Below are positions 35,601 through 43,483 of a DNA stretch of 64,000 nucleotides, in pieces. The DNA is from Tamlana carrageenivorans. GTDB taxonomy: Bacteria > Bacteroidota > Bacteroidia > Flavobacteriales > Flavobacteriaceae. Position 1 is the stretch's first letter. Each line of letters begins with the position of its first letter. Both the position numbers and the translations under genes were made by a program. The notes below the pieces were generated by a model. That model did no database searches. It was not told the DNA's origin and saw only the letters and a program-made list of their open reading frames with translations. Where the stretch lies: the NCBI RefSeq assembly GCF_002893765.1, contig NZ_CP025938.1:806001-870000 (forward strand), read 5' to 3'.

Positions 35601-36125
35601 CTATAATCCTTTGGGTGGATATTCAGCTAGAACTTTTTCAACGAGAGTCTTAAATTGAGCTTCCTTTTGATCTGGGGTTTGATTGGCATTGAAACTAAAG
35701 GTGCTTATAGCTTGCCAGAAGAGTTGGTTTTTACCATGATCTACAAAATGGATAGTAAGCTCGGCATTGGTTTGAGAAGATCCTATGGGAATGCCAACTG
35801 AGAGTCCGCCACCAACATGACCTCCACCGCCTCCTAGTCCGACGCCAACACTACTATGTTGATTCGTCTGAAAGGCTTTCGATTTAATATCGATATAGAA
35901 ATCTGGGGTTTCAGAAATTTTAAACCCTAATGTTTGTATTTTTAAATCGATAGCGTCTAATAATCGCTTAGTATCGAAAGTACTTAAACCGGTATCCATA
36001 TCGGCAAAATACTGATAGGTTTTATAGGTTGAAAAATCGACATTTTTATCGTAATCGTATTGCACTTTTATGGGAGCGCATGCTACTAAAAAGAACGCCA
36101 ATAAAATGATTGAAAGCCATCGCAT
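35601..36125 (-). CDS. DUF4136-domain lipoprotein
   Basis: A 174-residue lipoprotein with the lipobox Cys at residue 16 (LLAFFLVAC). The body matches DUF4136: VQYDYDKNVDFSTYKTYQYF near 24-43, KRLLDAIDLKIQTLGFKISETPDFYIDIKSK, a Gly-rich strand (VGVGLGGGGGHVGGGLSVG) and the closing segment LTIHFVDHGKNQLFWQA. Function unknown; the family is widespread in Bacteroidota and Proteobacteria, and members are predicted to be outer-membrane-associated. It is a single gene. The stop is 225 bp from the second IS transposase. Confidence 0.88.
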   Translation of the reverse strand: MRWLSIILLAFFLVACAPIKVQYDYDKNVDFSTYKTYQYFADMDTGLSTFDTKRLLDAIDLKIQTLGFKISETPDFYIDIKSKAFQTNQHSSVGVGLGGGGGHVGGGLSVGIPIGSSQTNAELTIHFVDHGKNQLFWQAISTFSFNANQTPDQKEAQFKTLVEKVLAEYPPKGL

Positions 36126-36290
36126 TTTTACTTGTTTTAGAGATAAAGTTAGTGAAATTTTGCGAAATGAATTTTGAAGAAAAAATGCAAAAAATAACCT
36201 AATTGAAAATTAAATGTGACTTATTGTCTCACTTTAACTAAAATAAGATTCTAATTTATCAGTCTTTGGAATATCCCGAACAATAGTTTT

Positions 36291-36338
36291 TCAATATAAC
36301 CTACCAAGCAGAACTTTTCTCTTTCCTCAATATAACCT
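36291..36338. repeat. Two 12-bp direct repeats downstream of obg
   Basis: TCAATATAACCT occurs at 36291-36302 and again at 36327-36338, 36 bp apart. They lie in the 221-bp gap between the obg stop and the DUF4136 start. No terminator hairpin is evident in this gap. The repeats could be a protein-binding pair or a chance duplication. Confidence 0.4.
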
Positions 36339-36346
36339 GGACAAGT

Positions 36347-37342
36347 TTAATTAAGCAGCTTCCAAAGCACATCTTTAAGCTCGGTAATCCCTTGTTGGGC
36401 TACAGCAGAAATAAAATAATAAGGCACGGGTAATTCGTTATCCAATTCCGCTTTCATTTCAGCTTTAAGCTCGCTATCTAGCATATCACTTTTGGAGATG
36501 GCAATGATGCGCTCTTTGTCTAACATTTCAGGATTGTAGCGACGTAGTTCGTCTAACAGAATATCATACTGCTTTCTAATATCTTCAGCATCGGCTGGAA
36601 TTAAAAACAGTAGTATAGAATTTCGCTCAATATGGCGTAAAAAATAATGACCTAAACCGCGTCCTTCGGCTGCTCCTTCGATTATTCCTGGGATATCGGC
36701 CATAACGAAAGTTTGAAAATCACGATATTTAACAATACCCAAATTAGGTTTCAGGGTAGTAAACTCGTAATCGGCAATTTTAGGTTTTGCTGAAGTGACT
36801 ACCGAAAGTAAAGTCGATTTTCCGGCATTAGGAAAACCTACTAAGCCCACATCGGCTAAAACTTTCAACTCCATGGTCACATACCTTTCTTCCATCGGTA
36901 AGCCTGGTTGTGCGTAACGAGGCGTTTGATTGGTAGACGACTTAAAATGCCAGTTTCCTAACCCCCCTTTTCCGCCTTCAGCCAAAATATGTTCTTCACC
37001 TTCTTTGGTAATTTCAAAAAGGATTTCATTGGTTTCGGTATCGCGAATTACAGTTCCCAAAGGCACATCGATGTATACATCTTCGCCATCACCACCAAAA
37101 CTTCTACCACTACTACCGTGTTCACCATGGCCAGCGCGAAAATGCTTTTTAAACTTTAAATGAAGAAGCGTCCATAAATTTGGATTCCCCCTAACAATAA
37201 CATGGCCTCCACGACCGCCATCACCACCGTCGGGACCACCTTTAGCAATATACTTTTCGCGATGTAAATGCGAAGAACCTTTACCGCCGTTTCCGGAAGA
37301 CACATACATTTTTACGTAGTCTACAAAATTCCCTTCAGTCAT
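36347..37342 (-). CDS. obg: Obg-family GTPase (ObgE/CgtA)
   Basis: A 331-residue ribosome-assembly GTPase. The N-terminal Gly-rich Obg fold (about 1-158) has GNGGKGSSHLHREKYIAKGGPDGGD-type repeats, and the GTPase domain follows with G1 GFPNAGKSTL near 168, G3 DIPG near 213, and G4 SKSD near 283. It lacks the extra C-terminal OCT domain of some homologues, ending soon after YFISAVAQQGITELKDVLWKLL. It acts in the cytoplasm in late 50S assembly and the stringent response. It lies 180 bp downstream of the hpt-adk gene on the same strand, with a likely terminator between. Confidence 0.96.
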   Translation of the reverse strand: MTEGNFVDYVKMYVSSGNGGKGSSHLHREKYIAKGGPDGGDGGRGGHVIVRGNPNLWTLLHLKFKKHFRAGHGEHGSSGRSFGGDGEDVYIDVPLGTVIRDTETNEILFEITKEGEEHILAEGGKGGLGNWHFKSSTNQTPRYAQPGLPMEERYVTMELKVLADVGLVGFPNAGKSTLLSVVTSAKPKIADYEFTTLKPNLGIVKYRDFQTFVMADIPGIIEGAAEGRGLGHYFLRHIERNSILLFLIPADAEDIRKQYDILLDELRRYNPEMLDKERIIAISKSDMLDSELKAEMKAELDNELPVPYYFISAVAQQGITELKDVLWKLLN

Positions 37343-37442
37343 GATTATAAGTTAAAGTTATGAGTTAAAAGTTAAAAGTTTGTGCACTCTAACTTTTGTT
37401 TTTTCCGCGAAAGCGAAAAATTTATTGTTTAAATATAAAACA

Positions 37443-37480
37443 CAAAAACTATAACTTTAATCTCAAAGCTATAGTTTTTG
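37443..37480 (-). terminator. Probable terminator of the hpt-adk gene
   Basis: CAAAAACTATA (37443-37453) pairs perfectly with TATAGTTTTTG (37470-37480). The stem can continue inwards via CTTT/AAAG after one mismatch. On the minus strand it lies about 40 bp after the hpt-adk stop and ends in five T. Confidence 0.5.
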
Positions 37481-37496
37481 GTTATGAGATTCCTTT

Positions 37497-37510
37497 CCGA
37501 TAGCTATCGG
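37497..37510. repeat. Perfect 14-bp palindrome
   Basis: CCGATAGCTATCGG, 13 bp beyond the hpt-adk stop codon. It is GC-richer than its surroundings and fully self-complementary without a loop, so more likely a binding site or repeat fragment than a hairpin. Confidence 0.4.
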
Positions 37511-37522
37511 ATGATTAGGAAT

Positions 37523-38632
37523 TTATAATTTGTCGATTGCAGCACTTAAACGTACCGTAATATCTTCGATACTACCAACGCCATCAACACCAAAATATTT
37601 ATTTTGAGCTGAATAGTAATCTTTTAAAATCGCTGTTTTATCGTAATACTCTTTTATTCTATTTCTAATGATAGATTCATCGGCATCATCGGCTCTTCCG
37701 CTCGTTTTTCCTCTTCCGATAAGACGCTTAACCAAAATTTCATCTTCAACTTCTAGAGCAATCATCGCATTAATTTGCGAATCTTTAGAATCCATTAATT
37801 TGTCTAAAGCCTCAGCTTGTGCATTAGTACGTGGAAATCCGTCGAAAATAAAGCCATTAGCATCGGCATTTTTTTCAACTTCTGCGTTAAGCATATCAAT
37901 AGTTACTTGGTCTGGAACCAACTCACCTTTATCAATGTATGATTTTGCTAACATCCCTAAAGCCGTTTTGTTTTTAATATTAAATCTAAAAACATCGCCT
38001 GTAGAAATGTGTACTAAATTATATTTTTCTTTTAAAAATTCTGCTTGCGTTCCTTTTCCGGCACCTGGAGGGCCAAATAACACTAAGTTTGTCATATGTT
38101 GAGTTTGTTTTATTTGATATACTTCTGGTAAATTTCTTCCAAGGCCATCATAGTCTAAACCATAGCCTACAATAAATTTATTAGGAATTTCAATACCGAC
38201 GTAATGCAATTTAAAATCCTTCTTATAGGCCTCAGGCTTGTAGAATAGCGTGGCTATTTTTAAAGATTTTACATTTTCATTTTTAAAAATACGGTGCACC
38301 TCAGCTAGGGTATTTCCTGTATCAATAATGTCTTCAAGAATAATTACCGTACGTCCTGTTAAGTCTTGTGTTAAGCCTATTAAACGCTGAATGTCTTCGG
38401 TAGATTTCACCCCTTCATAAGAAGCTAACTTTATAAAAGTCACCTCGCAAGGGTTCGGGTATTTCTTAACGAAATCACTAACCACCATAAACGATCCGTT
38501 TAAAATCCCAATAAAAACGGGGATTTCATCACCTACATCGTTTGCTATTTCTCTAGCCAACCGTGCCATGGCCTCATCAATTTGTTTGGCTGAAATAAAG
38601 GGCTTAAAAAACTTGTCGTGTAGCTTTATCAA
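37523..38632 (-). CDS. Fused hypoxanthine phosphoribosyltransferase-adenylate kinase
   Basis: A 369-residue fusion of two purine enzymes. Residues 1 to about 178 are a phosphoribosyltransferase (hpt-like), with the PRPP motif ILEDIIDTGNT near 97-107 and VGYGLDYDGLGRNLPEVY near its end. Residues 180-369 are a complete adenylate kinase, with P-loop GPPGAGKGT at 187-195, FDGFPRTNAQAEALD, and GRGKTSGRADD in a short LID without zinc Cys. Together they convert hypoxanthine/guanine plus PRPP to nucleotide and interconvert AMP, ADP and ATP. An in-frame ATG lies exactly at the junction (38095; QTQH-MTNLVLFG), so a free adenylate kinase could also be made by internal initiation. A TAnnTTTG element lies 24 bp upstream. 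Confidence 0.95.
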   Translation of the reverse strand: MIKLHDKFFKPFISAKQIDEAMARLAREIANDVGDEIPVFIGILNGSFMVVSDFVKKYPNPCEVTFIKLASYEGVKSTEDIQRLIGLTQDLTGRTVIILEDIIDTGNTLAEVHRIFKNENVKSLKIATLFYKPEAYKKDFKLHYVGIEIPNKFIVGYGLDYDGLGRNLPEVYQIKQTQHMTNLVLFGPPGAGKGTQAEFLKEKYNLVHISTGDVFRFNIKNKTALGMLAKSYIDKGELVPDQVTIDMLNAEVEKNADANGFIFDGFPRTNAQAEALDKLMDSKDSQINAMIALEVEDEILVKRLIGRGKTSGRADDADESIIRNRIKEYYDKTAILKDYYSAQNKYFGVDGVGSIEDITVRLSAAIDKL

Positions 38633-38655
38633 AATTTAAATATTTTTTAAAGAGG

Positions 38656-38663
38656 CAAAGATA
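38656..38663 (-). promoter_or_regulatory. -7 element (TATCTTTG) of the hpt-adk gene
   Basis: On the minus strand TATCTTTG matches TAnnTTTG exactly and ends about 23 nt before the start codon. It faces the purK promoter across the 141-bp divergent gap. Confidence 0.5.
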
Positions 38664-38729
38664 ATCAATAGATTGAGCAATAACCATTTTTTGATTTAGG
38701 ATTTTAGGAAGTATTTTAAGATTTAAACG

Positions 38730-38737
38730 TATTTTTG
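38730..38737 (+). promoter_or_regulatory. -7 element (TATTTTTG) of purK-purE
   Basis: TATTTTTG matches TAnnTTTG exactly and lies 36 nt before the purK ATG. Confidence 0.5.
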
Positions 38738-38773
38738 CCTATCCAAATTTTTATTTAGTAAAAAAACACATTA

Positions 38774-39928
38774 ATGAATTATTTTTCATCAGACTTTAAA
38801 CTTGGTATTTTAGGTGGCGGCCAACTTGGTAAAATGCTCCTTTACAACACACGCAAATTCGACATTTACACCGCCGTTTTAGACGCTAGTAACGAAGCGC
38901 CTTGCAAGATTGCTTGCGATCAATTTCAGCTTGGCGATTTAATGGACTACAATGCGGTTTATAACTTCGGAAAGCAAGTGGATGTTTTAACTTTTGAAAT
39001 TGAAAATATTAATGTAGATGCTCTTGAAGCTTTAGAAAAGGAAGGCGTAAAAGTTTATCCGAGTTCTAAAACCTTAAGAACCATACAAAACAAAGCCACA
39101 CAAAAGTTGTTTTATGTGGATCATGATTTACCAACGGCACCCTTTACACGTTTTGCTTATACTTCTGAAATCAAAGAAGCTTTAAATAACGGGGGATTAA
39201 CACTGCCTTTTGTTTGGAAATCGGCGCAATTTGGATATGATGGTACGGGAGTGAAAATCGTGAAATCGGCTGACGACTTAACAGACTTACCTAATGTAGA
39301 ATGCATTGCTGAATCGTTAGTACCTTTTAAAAATGAATTATCGGTAATCGTTTCACGAAGTGCTTCGGGTGAGATAAAAACTTATCCTGTTGTAGAAATG
39401 GAATTCCATCCTGAAGCCAACCAAGTGGAATATGTTATTTGTCCGGCTAGAATTCCAGACGAGATTGCTAAAAAAGCAGAAGATGTTGCTTTACGCACCT
39501 CGCAAGCTTTTAATCATGTTGGTTTATTGGCTGTAGAAATGTTTCAAACCCAAGACGACGAGATTTTAATTAATGAAGTGGCACCAAGACCTCACAATTC
39601 TGGTCACCAAACTATTGAGGCCAGTTACACTTCGCAGTTCGAGCAACATATTAGAGCTATTTTAGACTTACCTTTGGGTCGTACCGATAACAAAGTTGGT
39701 GGTGTTATGGTAAACCTCGTAGGTGCTGAAGGATATTCTGGAAATGTGATTTATGAAAACATCGAAACCATTATGAAAATGGATGGTGTAACCCCACACA
39801 TATACGGCAAAAAACAAACGCGACCTTTTAGAAAAATGGGGCACGTGACCATCGTGAACGAAGATTTAAATGAAGCACGACGCGTTGCAGAACAAGTTAA
39901 AAATAGTATTAAAGTAATAAGCGAATAG
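38774..39928 (+). CDS. purK: 5-(carboxyamino)imidazole ribonucleotide synthase
   Basis: A 384-residue ATP-grasp enzyme converting AIR, bicarbonate and ATP to N5-CAIR in purine synthesis. GILGGGQLGKML at 10-21 is the N-terminal PurK signature. ATP-grasp features include KSAQFGYDGTGVKIV near 148, VECIAESLVPFKNELSVIV, and INEVAPRPHNSGHQTIEA near 268, which is highly conserved. The C-terminal domain closes with RKMGHVTIVNEDL. purE begins 2 bp after the stop. Divergent from the hpt-adk gene, so purine salvage and synthesis genes share one intergenic region. Confidence 0.97.
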   Translation: MNYFSSDFKLGILGGGQLGKMLLYNTRKFDIYTAVLDASNEAPCKIACDQFQLGDLMDYNAVYNFGKQVDVLTFEIENINVDALEALEKEGVKVYPSSKTLRTIQNKATQKLFYVDHDLPTAPFTRFAYTSEIKEALNNGGLTLPFVWKSAQFGYDGTGVKIVKSADDLTDLPNVECIAESLVPFKNELSVIVSRSASGEIKTYPVVEMEFHPEANQVEYVICPARIPDEIAKKAEDVALRTSQAFNHVGLLAVEMFQTQDDEILINEVAPRPHNSGHQTIEASYTSQFEQHIRAILDLPLGRTDNKVGGVMVNLVGAEGYSGNVIYENIETIMKMDGVTPHIYGKKQTRPFRKMGHVTIVNEDLNEARRVAEQVKNSIKVISE

Positions 39929-39930
39929 AT

Positions 39931-40410
39931 ATGAGCAAAGTAGGCGTTATTATGGGAAGTAAAAGTGACCTTCCTGTTATGCAAGATGCAATAGACATCT
40001 TAAAAGGATTTGATATTGAAGTGGAAGTCGATATTGTTTCGGCTCACCGTACCCCAGAAAAATTATTCGATTATGGAAAAAATGCTCATACTAGAGGTTT
40101 TTCGGTAATTGTAGCTGGCGCAGGCGGTGCAGCACACCTTCCTGGTATGATTGCTTCACTATCACCACTTCCAGTTATTGGTGTGCCTGTAAAAAGTAGT
40201 AACTCTATTGATGGGTGGGACTCTGTTTTATCCATTTTACAAATGCCTGGTGGTGTTCCTGTGGCTACAGTAGCCCTAAACGGCGCTAAAAACGCAGGTA
40301 TCTTAGCGGCTCAAATTATTGGTGCCAGCGATAAATGTGTGCTCGATAAAATTGTCATGTACAAAGAAGGCCTTAAAGTAAAGGTCCATGAATCTGCAAA
40401 AGACTTATAA
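39931..40410 (+). CDS. purE: N5-carboxyaminoimidazole ribonucleotide mutase
   Basis: A 159-residue class I PurE that moves the carboxyl group of N5-CAIR to give CAIR, the step after PurK. MGSKSDLPVMQDA at 8-20 is the substrate-binding signature, followed by VDIVSAHRTPEKL near 37, and GAGGAAHLPGMIASL near 70, the active-site loop with its His. The start is 2 bp after the purK stop, so the two are translated from one mRNA. A terminator follows the stop. Confidence 0.97.
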   Translation: MSKVGVIMGSKSDLPVMQDAIDILKGFDIEVEVDIVSAHRTPEKLFDYGKNAHTRGFSVIVAGAGGAAHLPGMIASLSPLPVIGVPVKSSNSIDGWDSVLSILQMPGGVPVATVALNGAKNAGILAAQIIGASDKCVLDKIVMYKEGLKVKVHESAKDL

Positions 40411-40423
40411 ATATCTGTTAATG

Positions 40424-40455
40424 AAAAAAGCCCCGAAAATTAATTCAGGGCTTTT
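40424..40455 (+). terminator. Probable terminator of purKE
   Basis: AAAAGCCC (40426-40433) pairs with GGGCTTTT (40448-40455). Inside, one mismatch is followed by GAA/TTC around an AATTAA loop. The T run is only four long, so strength is moderate. It lies 15 bp after the purE stop. Confidence 0.65.
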
Positions 40456-40572
40456 CAGCTATTAACAAATAATTCTATTGAGTTAGTCACTCTGCAATTA
40501 TGGTTTCAAAAGTACGAAAATTTTATTATGCACACATAGCAAAATTAAATATTTAACACTTAAATTAAAAAA

Positions 40573-42612
40573 ATGCTAAACAAATCATTAAATACTCCGT
40601 ATAACACTAAATATAACACCGCTCCTTTCTCAAAAATTAAAAATGAAGATTTCCTTCCTGCATTTAAAGAAGCTATTAAAAGTGCTAAAAGAGAGATTGA
40701 TAGCATTGCCAACAACAGCGAGGTTCCAACTTTTGAAAACACGATTGAAGCCTTAGACTTTTCGGGAGAAACTTTAGATCGCTTATCGAGTATCTTTTTT
40801 AATTTAAATTCGGCTGAAACGAATGAAACCATTCAGAAAATAGCTCAAGAGGTATCGCCACTGCTTTCGGAATTCAGTAACGATATTACCTTAAATGAAG
40901 CCCTATTTAAACGTGTTAAAGCCGTTTATGAAGCTAACGATGACTTAAAACTTACCGTAGAACAACACACGCTTTTAGAAAAAAAATACAAAGGTTTTTC
41001 CAGAAATGGGGCCAACCTTGCGGAAGATAAGAAACAACAACTTCGAGACATCGACAAAAAATTAAGCGCTTTAAAACTTAAATTTGGAGAAAATGTACTG
41101 GCTGAAACCAATAAGTTTGAAATGCTTATTACCGATGAAGCCGATTTATCGGGATTACCAGAAGGCACGGTTGAAGCCGCAAAACAACTTGCAGAATCGA
41201 AAGATAAAGAAGGCTGGATGTTCACTTTAGATTACCCGAGTTACATTCCCTTCCTTACCTATGCCGACAACCGCGAGCTAAGAAAAAAATTAGCCCTGGA
41301 GGCCGGAGCCAAAGCCTTTAAAGGTGATGCCTTAGACAACCAAGACAACGTGCTTCAAATTGTAAAATTACGACACCAGCGTGCCAAGCTTTTAGGTTAT
41401 GAAACTCACGCGGATTTTGTACTGGAAGAACGCATGGCAGAAACACCAGAAACCGTAAAAACCTTTTTGAATGAGCTTTTAGAAAAAGCGAAGCCTGCGG
41501 CGGAAAAAGAATTTAAAAACCTTGAAAATTTTGCTAAAGATTTAGATAACATCGATCATTTAGAAAAATGGGATGGGGCTTATTATTCTGAAAAACTGAA
41601 GCAAAAATTATTCAGTTTGGATGATGAATTACTTAAACCTTACTTCAAACTAGAAAACGTTATCAACGGCGCCTTTACCATTGCCAACAAATTATTCGAT
41701 CTTAATTTTGAAGAAATTTACGATATCGATAAATACCACAACGATGTATTAACTTACAAGGTTACCGATATAAATGGCAATTTAGTGTCTATTTTTTACG
41801 CCGATTTTTTCCCAAGACCAGGAAAACGTAACGGCGCTTGGATGACTTCTTTTAAACCGCAATACATCAAAGATGGCGAAAATAGCAGACCTCATATTTC
41901 TATAGTTTGTAATTTCACCAAACCTACAAAAAGCAAACCATCGCTTTTAACTTTCAATGAAGTTACCACATTGTTTCACGAGTTTGGTCATGCCTTACAT
42001 GGCATGCTCGCCAATACCACCTACCCGAGTATTTCTGGAACCAGCGTGTATTGGGATTTTGTTGAATTACCAAGTCAGGTTTTAGAAAACTGGTGTTATG
42101 AAAAAGAGGCCTTAGAATTATTTGCAACCCACTATGAAACTGGTGAAGTAATCCCAATGGATTTGATTGAAAAAATTAAAGCTTCAGCTGCTTTTCACGA
42201 AGGCATGCAAACCTTACGTCAGCTAAGTTTTGGTTTATTAGATATGAGCTGGCATGGTATTGATCCGTCAGGTATCACCAATGTAAAAGCACATGAAAAA
42301 GAAGCCTTTAAAAACACAACCCTTTACCCTGAAGTGGAAGAAAACTGTATGAGCACGGCCTTTTCACACATTTTTCAAGGTGGCTATTCCTCTGGATATT
42401 ACAGCTATAAATGGGCCGAGGTTTTAGATGCTGATGCTTTCGAATATTTTAAAGAAACAGGGATTTTCAATAAAACGGTGGCTAAAAAATTCCAAGATAA
42501 CGTATTGTCCCAAGGTGGAACAGAAAACCCAATGGTTCTTTACAAACGTTTTAGAGGTCAGGAACCAAAACCGGAGGCTTTGTTGAGGCGTGCTGGGTTA
42601 ATTACTAATTAG
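40573..42612 (+). CDS. M3-family metallopeptidase (oligopeptidase A/dipeptidyl carboxypeptidase type)
   Basis: A 679-residue cytoplasmic zinc peptidase. The catalytic motif is HEFGH at 469-473 (FHEFGHALHGML), with the downstream Glu in the DFVELPSQVLENW segment near 498. Other M3 hallmarks are NTAPFSKIKNEDFLPAFKEA at the N-terminus and YYSYKWAEVLDADAFEYF near 618. It has no signal peptide, and its length fits the Dcp/OpdA branch that degrades short peptides. The long N-terminal helical domain (about 1-150) is typical. It has its own gap upstream (162 bp) and is followed 47 bp later by the ECF sigma gene. Confidence 0.95.
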   Translation: MLNKSLNTPYNTKYNTAPFSKIKNEDFLPAFKEAIKSAKREIDSIANNSEVPTFENTIEALDFSGETLDRLSSIFFNLNSAETNETIQKIAQEVSPLLSEFSNDITLNEALFKRVKAVYEANDDLKLTVEQHTLLEKKYKGFSRNGANLAEDKKQQLRDIDKKLSALKLKFGENVLAETNKFEMLITDEADLSGLPEGTVEAAKQLAESKDKEGWMFTLDYPSYIPFLTYADNRELRKKLALEAGAKAFKGDALDNQDNVLQIVKLRHQRAKLLGYETHADFVLEERMAETPETVKTFLNELLEKAKPAAEKEFKNLENFAKDLDNIDHLEKWDGAYYSEKLKQKLFSLDDELLKPYFKLENVINGAFTIANKLFDLNFEEIYDIDKYHNDVLTYKVTDINGNLVSIFYADFFPRPGKRNGAWMTSFKPQYIKDGENSRPHISIVCNFTKPTKSKPSLLTFNEVTTLFHEFGHALHGMLANTTYPSISGTSVYWDFVELPSQVLENWCYEKEALELFATHYETGEVIPMDLIEKIKASAAFHEGMQTLRQLSFGLLDMSWHGIDPSGITNVKAHEKEAFKNTTLYPEVEENCMSTAFSHIFQGGYSSGYYSYKWAEVLDADAFEYFKETGIFNKTVAKKFQDNVLSQGGTENPMVLYKRFRGQEPKPEALLRRAGLITN

Positions 42613-42630
42613 AATTCCATTTTTTTCACT

Positions 42631-42638
42631 TACTTTTG
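42631..42638 (+). promoter_or_regulatory. -7 element (TACTTTTG) of the ECF sigma operon
   Basis: TACTTTTG matches TAnnTTTG exactly, 21 nt before the sigma-factor ATG and 18 bp after the M3 peptidase stop. This suggests the sigma gene has its own housekeeping promoter. Confidence 0.5.
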
Positions 42639-42659
42639 ACACACTAAAACTGTTCAACA

Positions 42660-43211
42660 ATGCCTGATCATCAAATTAACCCCAATAAGTGGATCGATTT
42701 GTATTCCGATTACTTATTCAATTACACCATTGCGCGTGTAAGTGATAGAGAAATGGCTCAAGATTTGGTTCAGGACACTTTTTTAGCGGCTTTAAAAGCC
42801 ATGAAAAACTTTAAAGGGGAAGCTAGTGAGCGTACTTGGCTCATCTCCATTTTAAAGCGAAAAATTATAGATCATTACCGAAAAATAAATTCGAATAAAG
42901 GCAAGGCCGAAGTGCGAATGCATTACAAAGATACTGATGGTGAGGGCGACTGGCTAGAGGAACGCGTGGCCGACCCCTTCGATAAAACCGCAGAAGATGC
43001 CCTGGAAAATTCAGAGCTCGGGGATGCCATTCACAACTGTTTAAGTAAGCTTCCTAAAAAACAAGCCGACGTTTTTAAAATGAAAACCATTTTAAACTAC
43101 GAAACAGAAACCATCTGTAATGAACTGAATATTACAGCGTCTAACCTATGGGTTATCATTCATAGAGCACGAACCGCTATGGCAGATTGTTTAAAAGAAA
43201 ATTGGTTATAA
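42660..43211 (+). CDS. ECF-type RNA polymerase sigma factor
   Basis: A 183-residue sigma-70 family protein with regions 2 and 4 only. Region 2 is YLFNYTIARVSDREMAQDLVQDTFLAALKAM with the DLVQDTF box and ERTWLISILKRKIIDHYRK. Region 4 is LSKLPKKQADVFKMKTILNYETETICNELNITASNLWVIIHRARTAM-like, near 130-172. It directs RNA polymerase to a small regulon. The stop codon overlaps the ATG of a small Cys/His-rich protein (TAATG), a common sigma/anti-sigma arrangement. The regulon cannot be seen from this window. Confidence 0.94.
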   Translation: MPDHQINPNKWIDLYSDYLFNYTIARVSDREMAQDLVQDTFLAALKAMKNFKGEASERTWLISILKRKIIDHYRKINSNKGKAEVRMHYKDTDGEGDWLEERVADPFDKTAEDALENSELGDAIHNCLSKLPKKQADVFKMKTILNYETETICNELNITASNLWVIIHRARTAMADCLKENWL

Positions 43212-43483
43212 TGAAGAGTAAGATAAGGGTTTTTGCACCTTGCGAAGAAGTGTGTCAAATTTGTGACAAAGTCCAATATAGAGAAGCTTCACTATCGGAT
43301 AAACTTAAACTTAACCTGCACGTGATGTATTGTAAAACGTGTAGACAACACACAATAACCAATTCAAAGCTCACTAAATTTATTAAAAAATCGAAAGTGA
43401 AATGCCTGGACCATGATTGCAAGGAAGCCATGCGAGAAACCATCGATAAAGCTTTAAAAGAGCAGCAACATCAGCAACCATAA
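43211..43483 (+). CDS. Small zinc-finger protein, probable anti-sigma factor
   Basis: A 90-residue protein. I place the start at the ATG at 43211, which overlaps the sigma-factor stop codon; an ATG at 43187 lies inside the sigma gene. The sequence has H-x3-C-x2-C (HVMYCKTC, residues about 36-43), the signature of ZAS-type zinc anti-sigma factors, plus more Cys residues (CEEVCQICDK at the front and CLDHDC near 66). No transmembrane helix, so a cytoplasmic regulator is likely. Coupling to the ECF sigma gene supports the anti-sigma call. Its last 30 bp overlap the 3' end of a convergent membrane-protein gene. Confidence 0.75.
   Translation: MKSKIRVFAPCEEVCQICDKVQYREASLSDKLKLNLHVMYCKTCRQHTITNSKLTKFIKKSKVKCLDHDCKEAMRETIDKALKEQQHQQP

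Noticed and set aside
35504..35653. Small plus-strand open frame with a hydrophobic start (MTQIKIIIGHLLIAIAYLFG)
   Set aside because: It overlaps the 3' end of the DUF4136 gene by about 50 bp, has no promoter element, and the upstream extension runs into the IS end. Could be a tiny membrane peptide, but support is too thin.
37668..38102. Plus-strand open frame opposite the adenylate kinase half
   Set aside because: Shadow of a strongly conserved gene with no independent signal.
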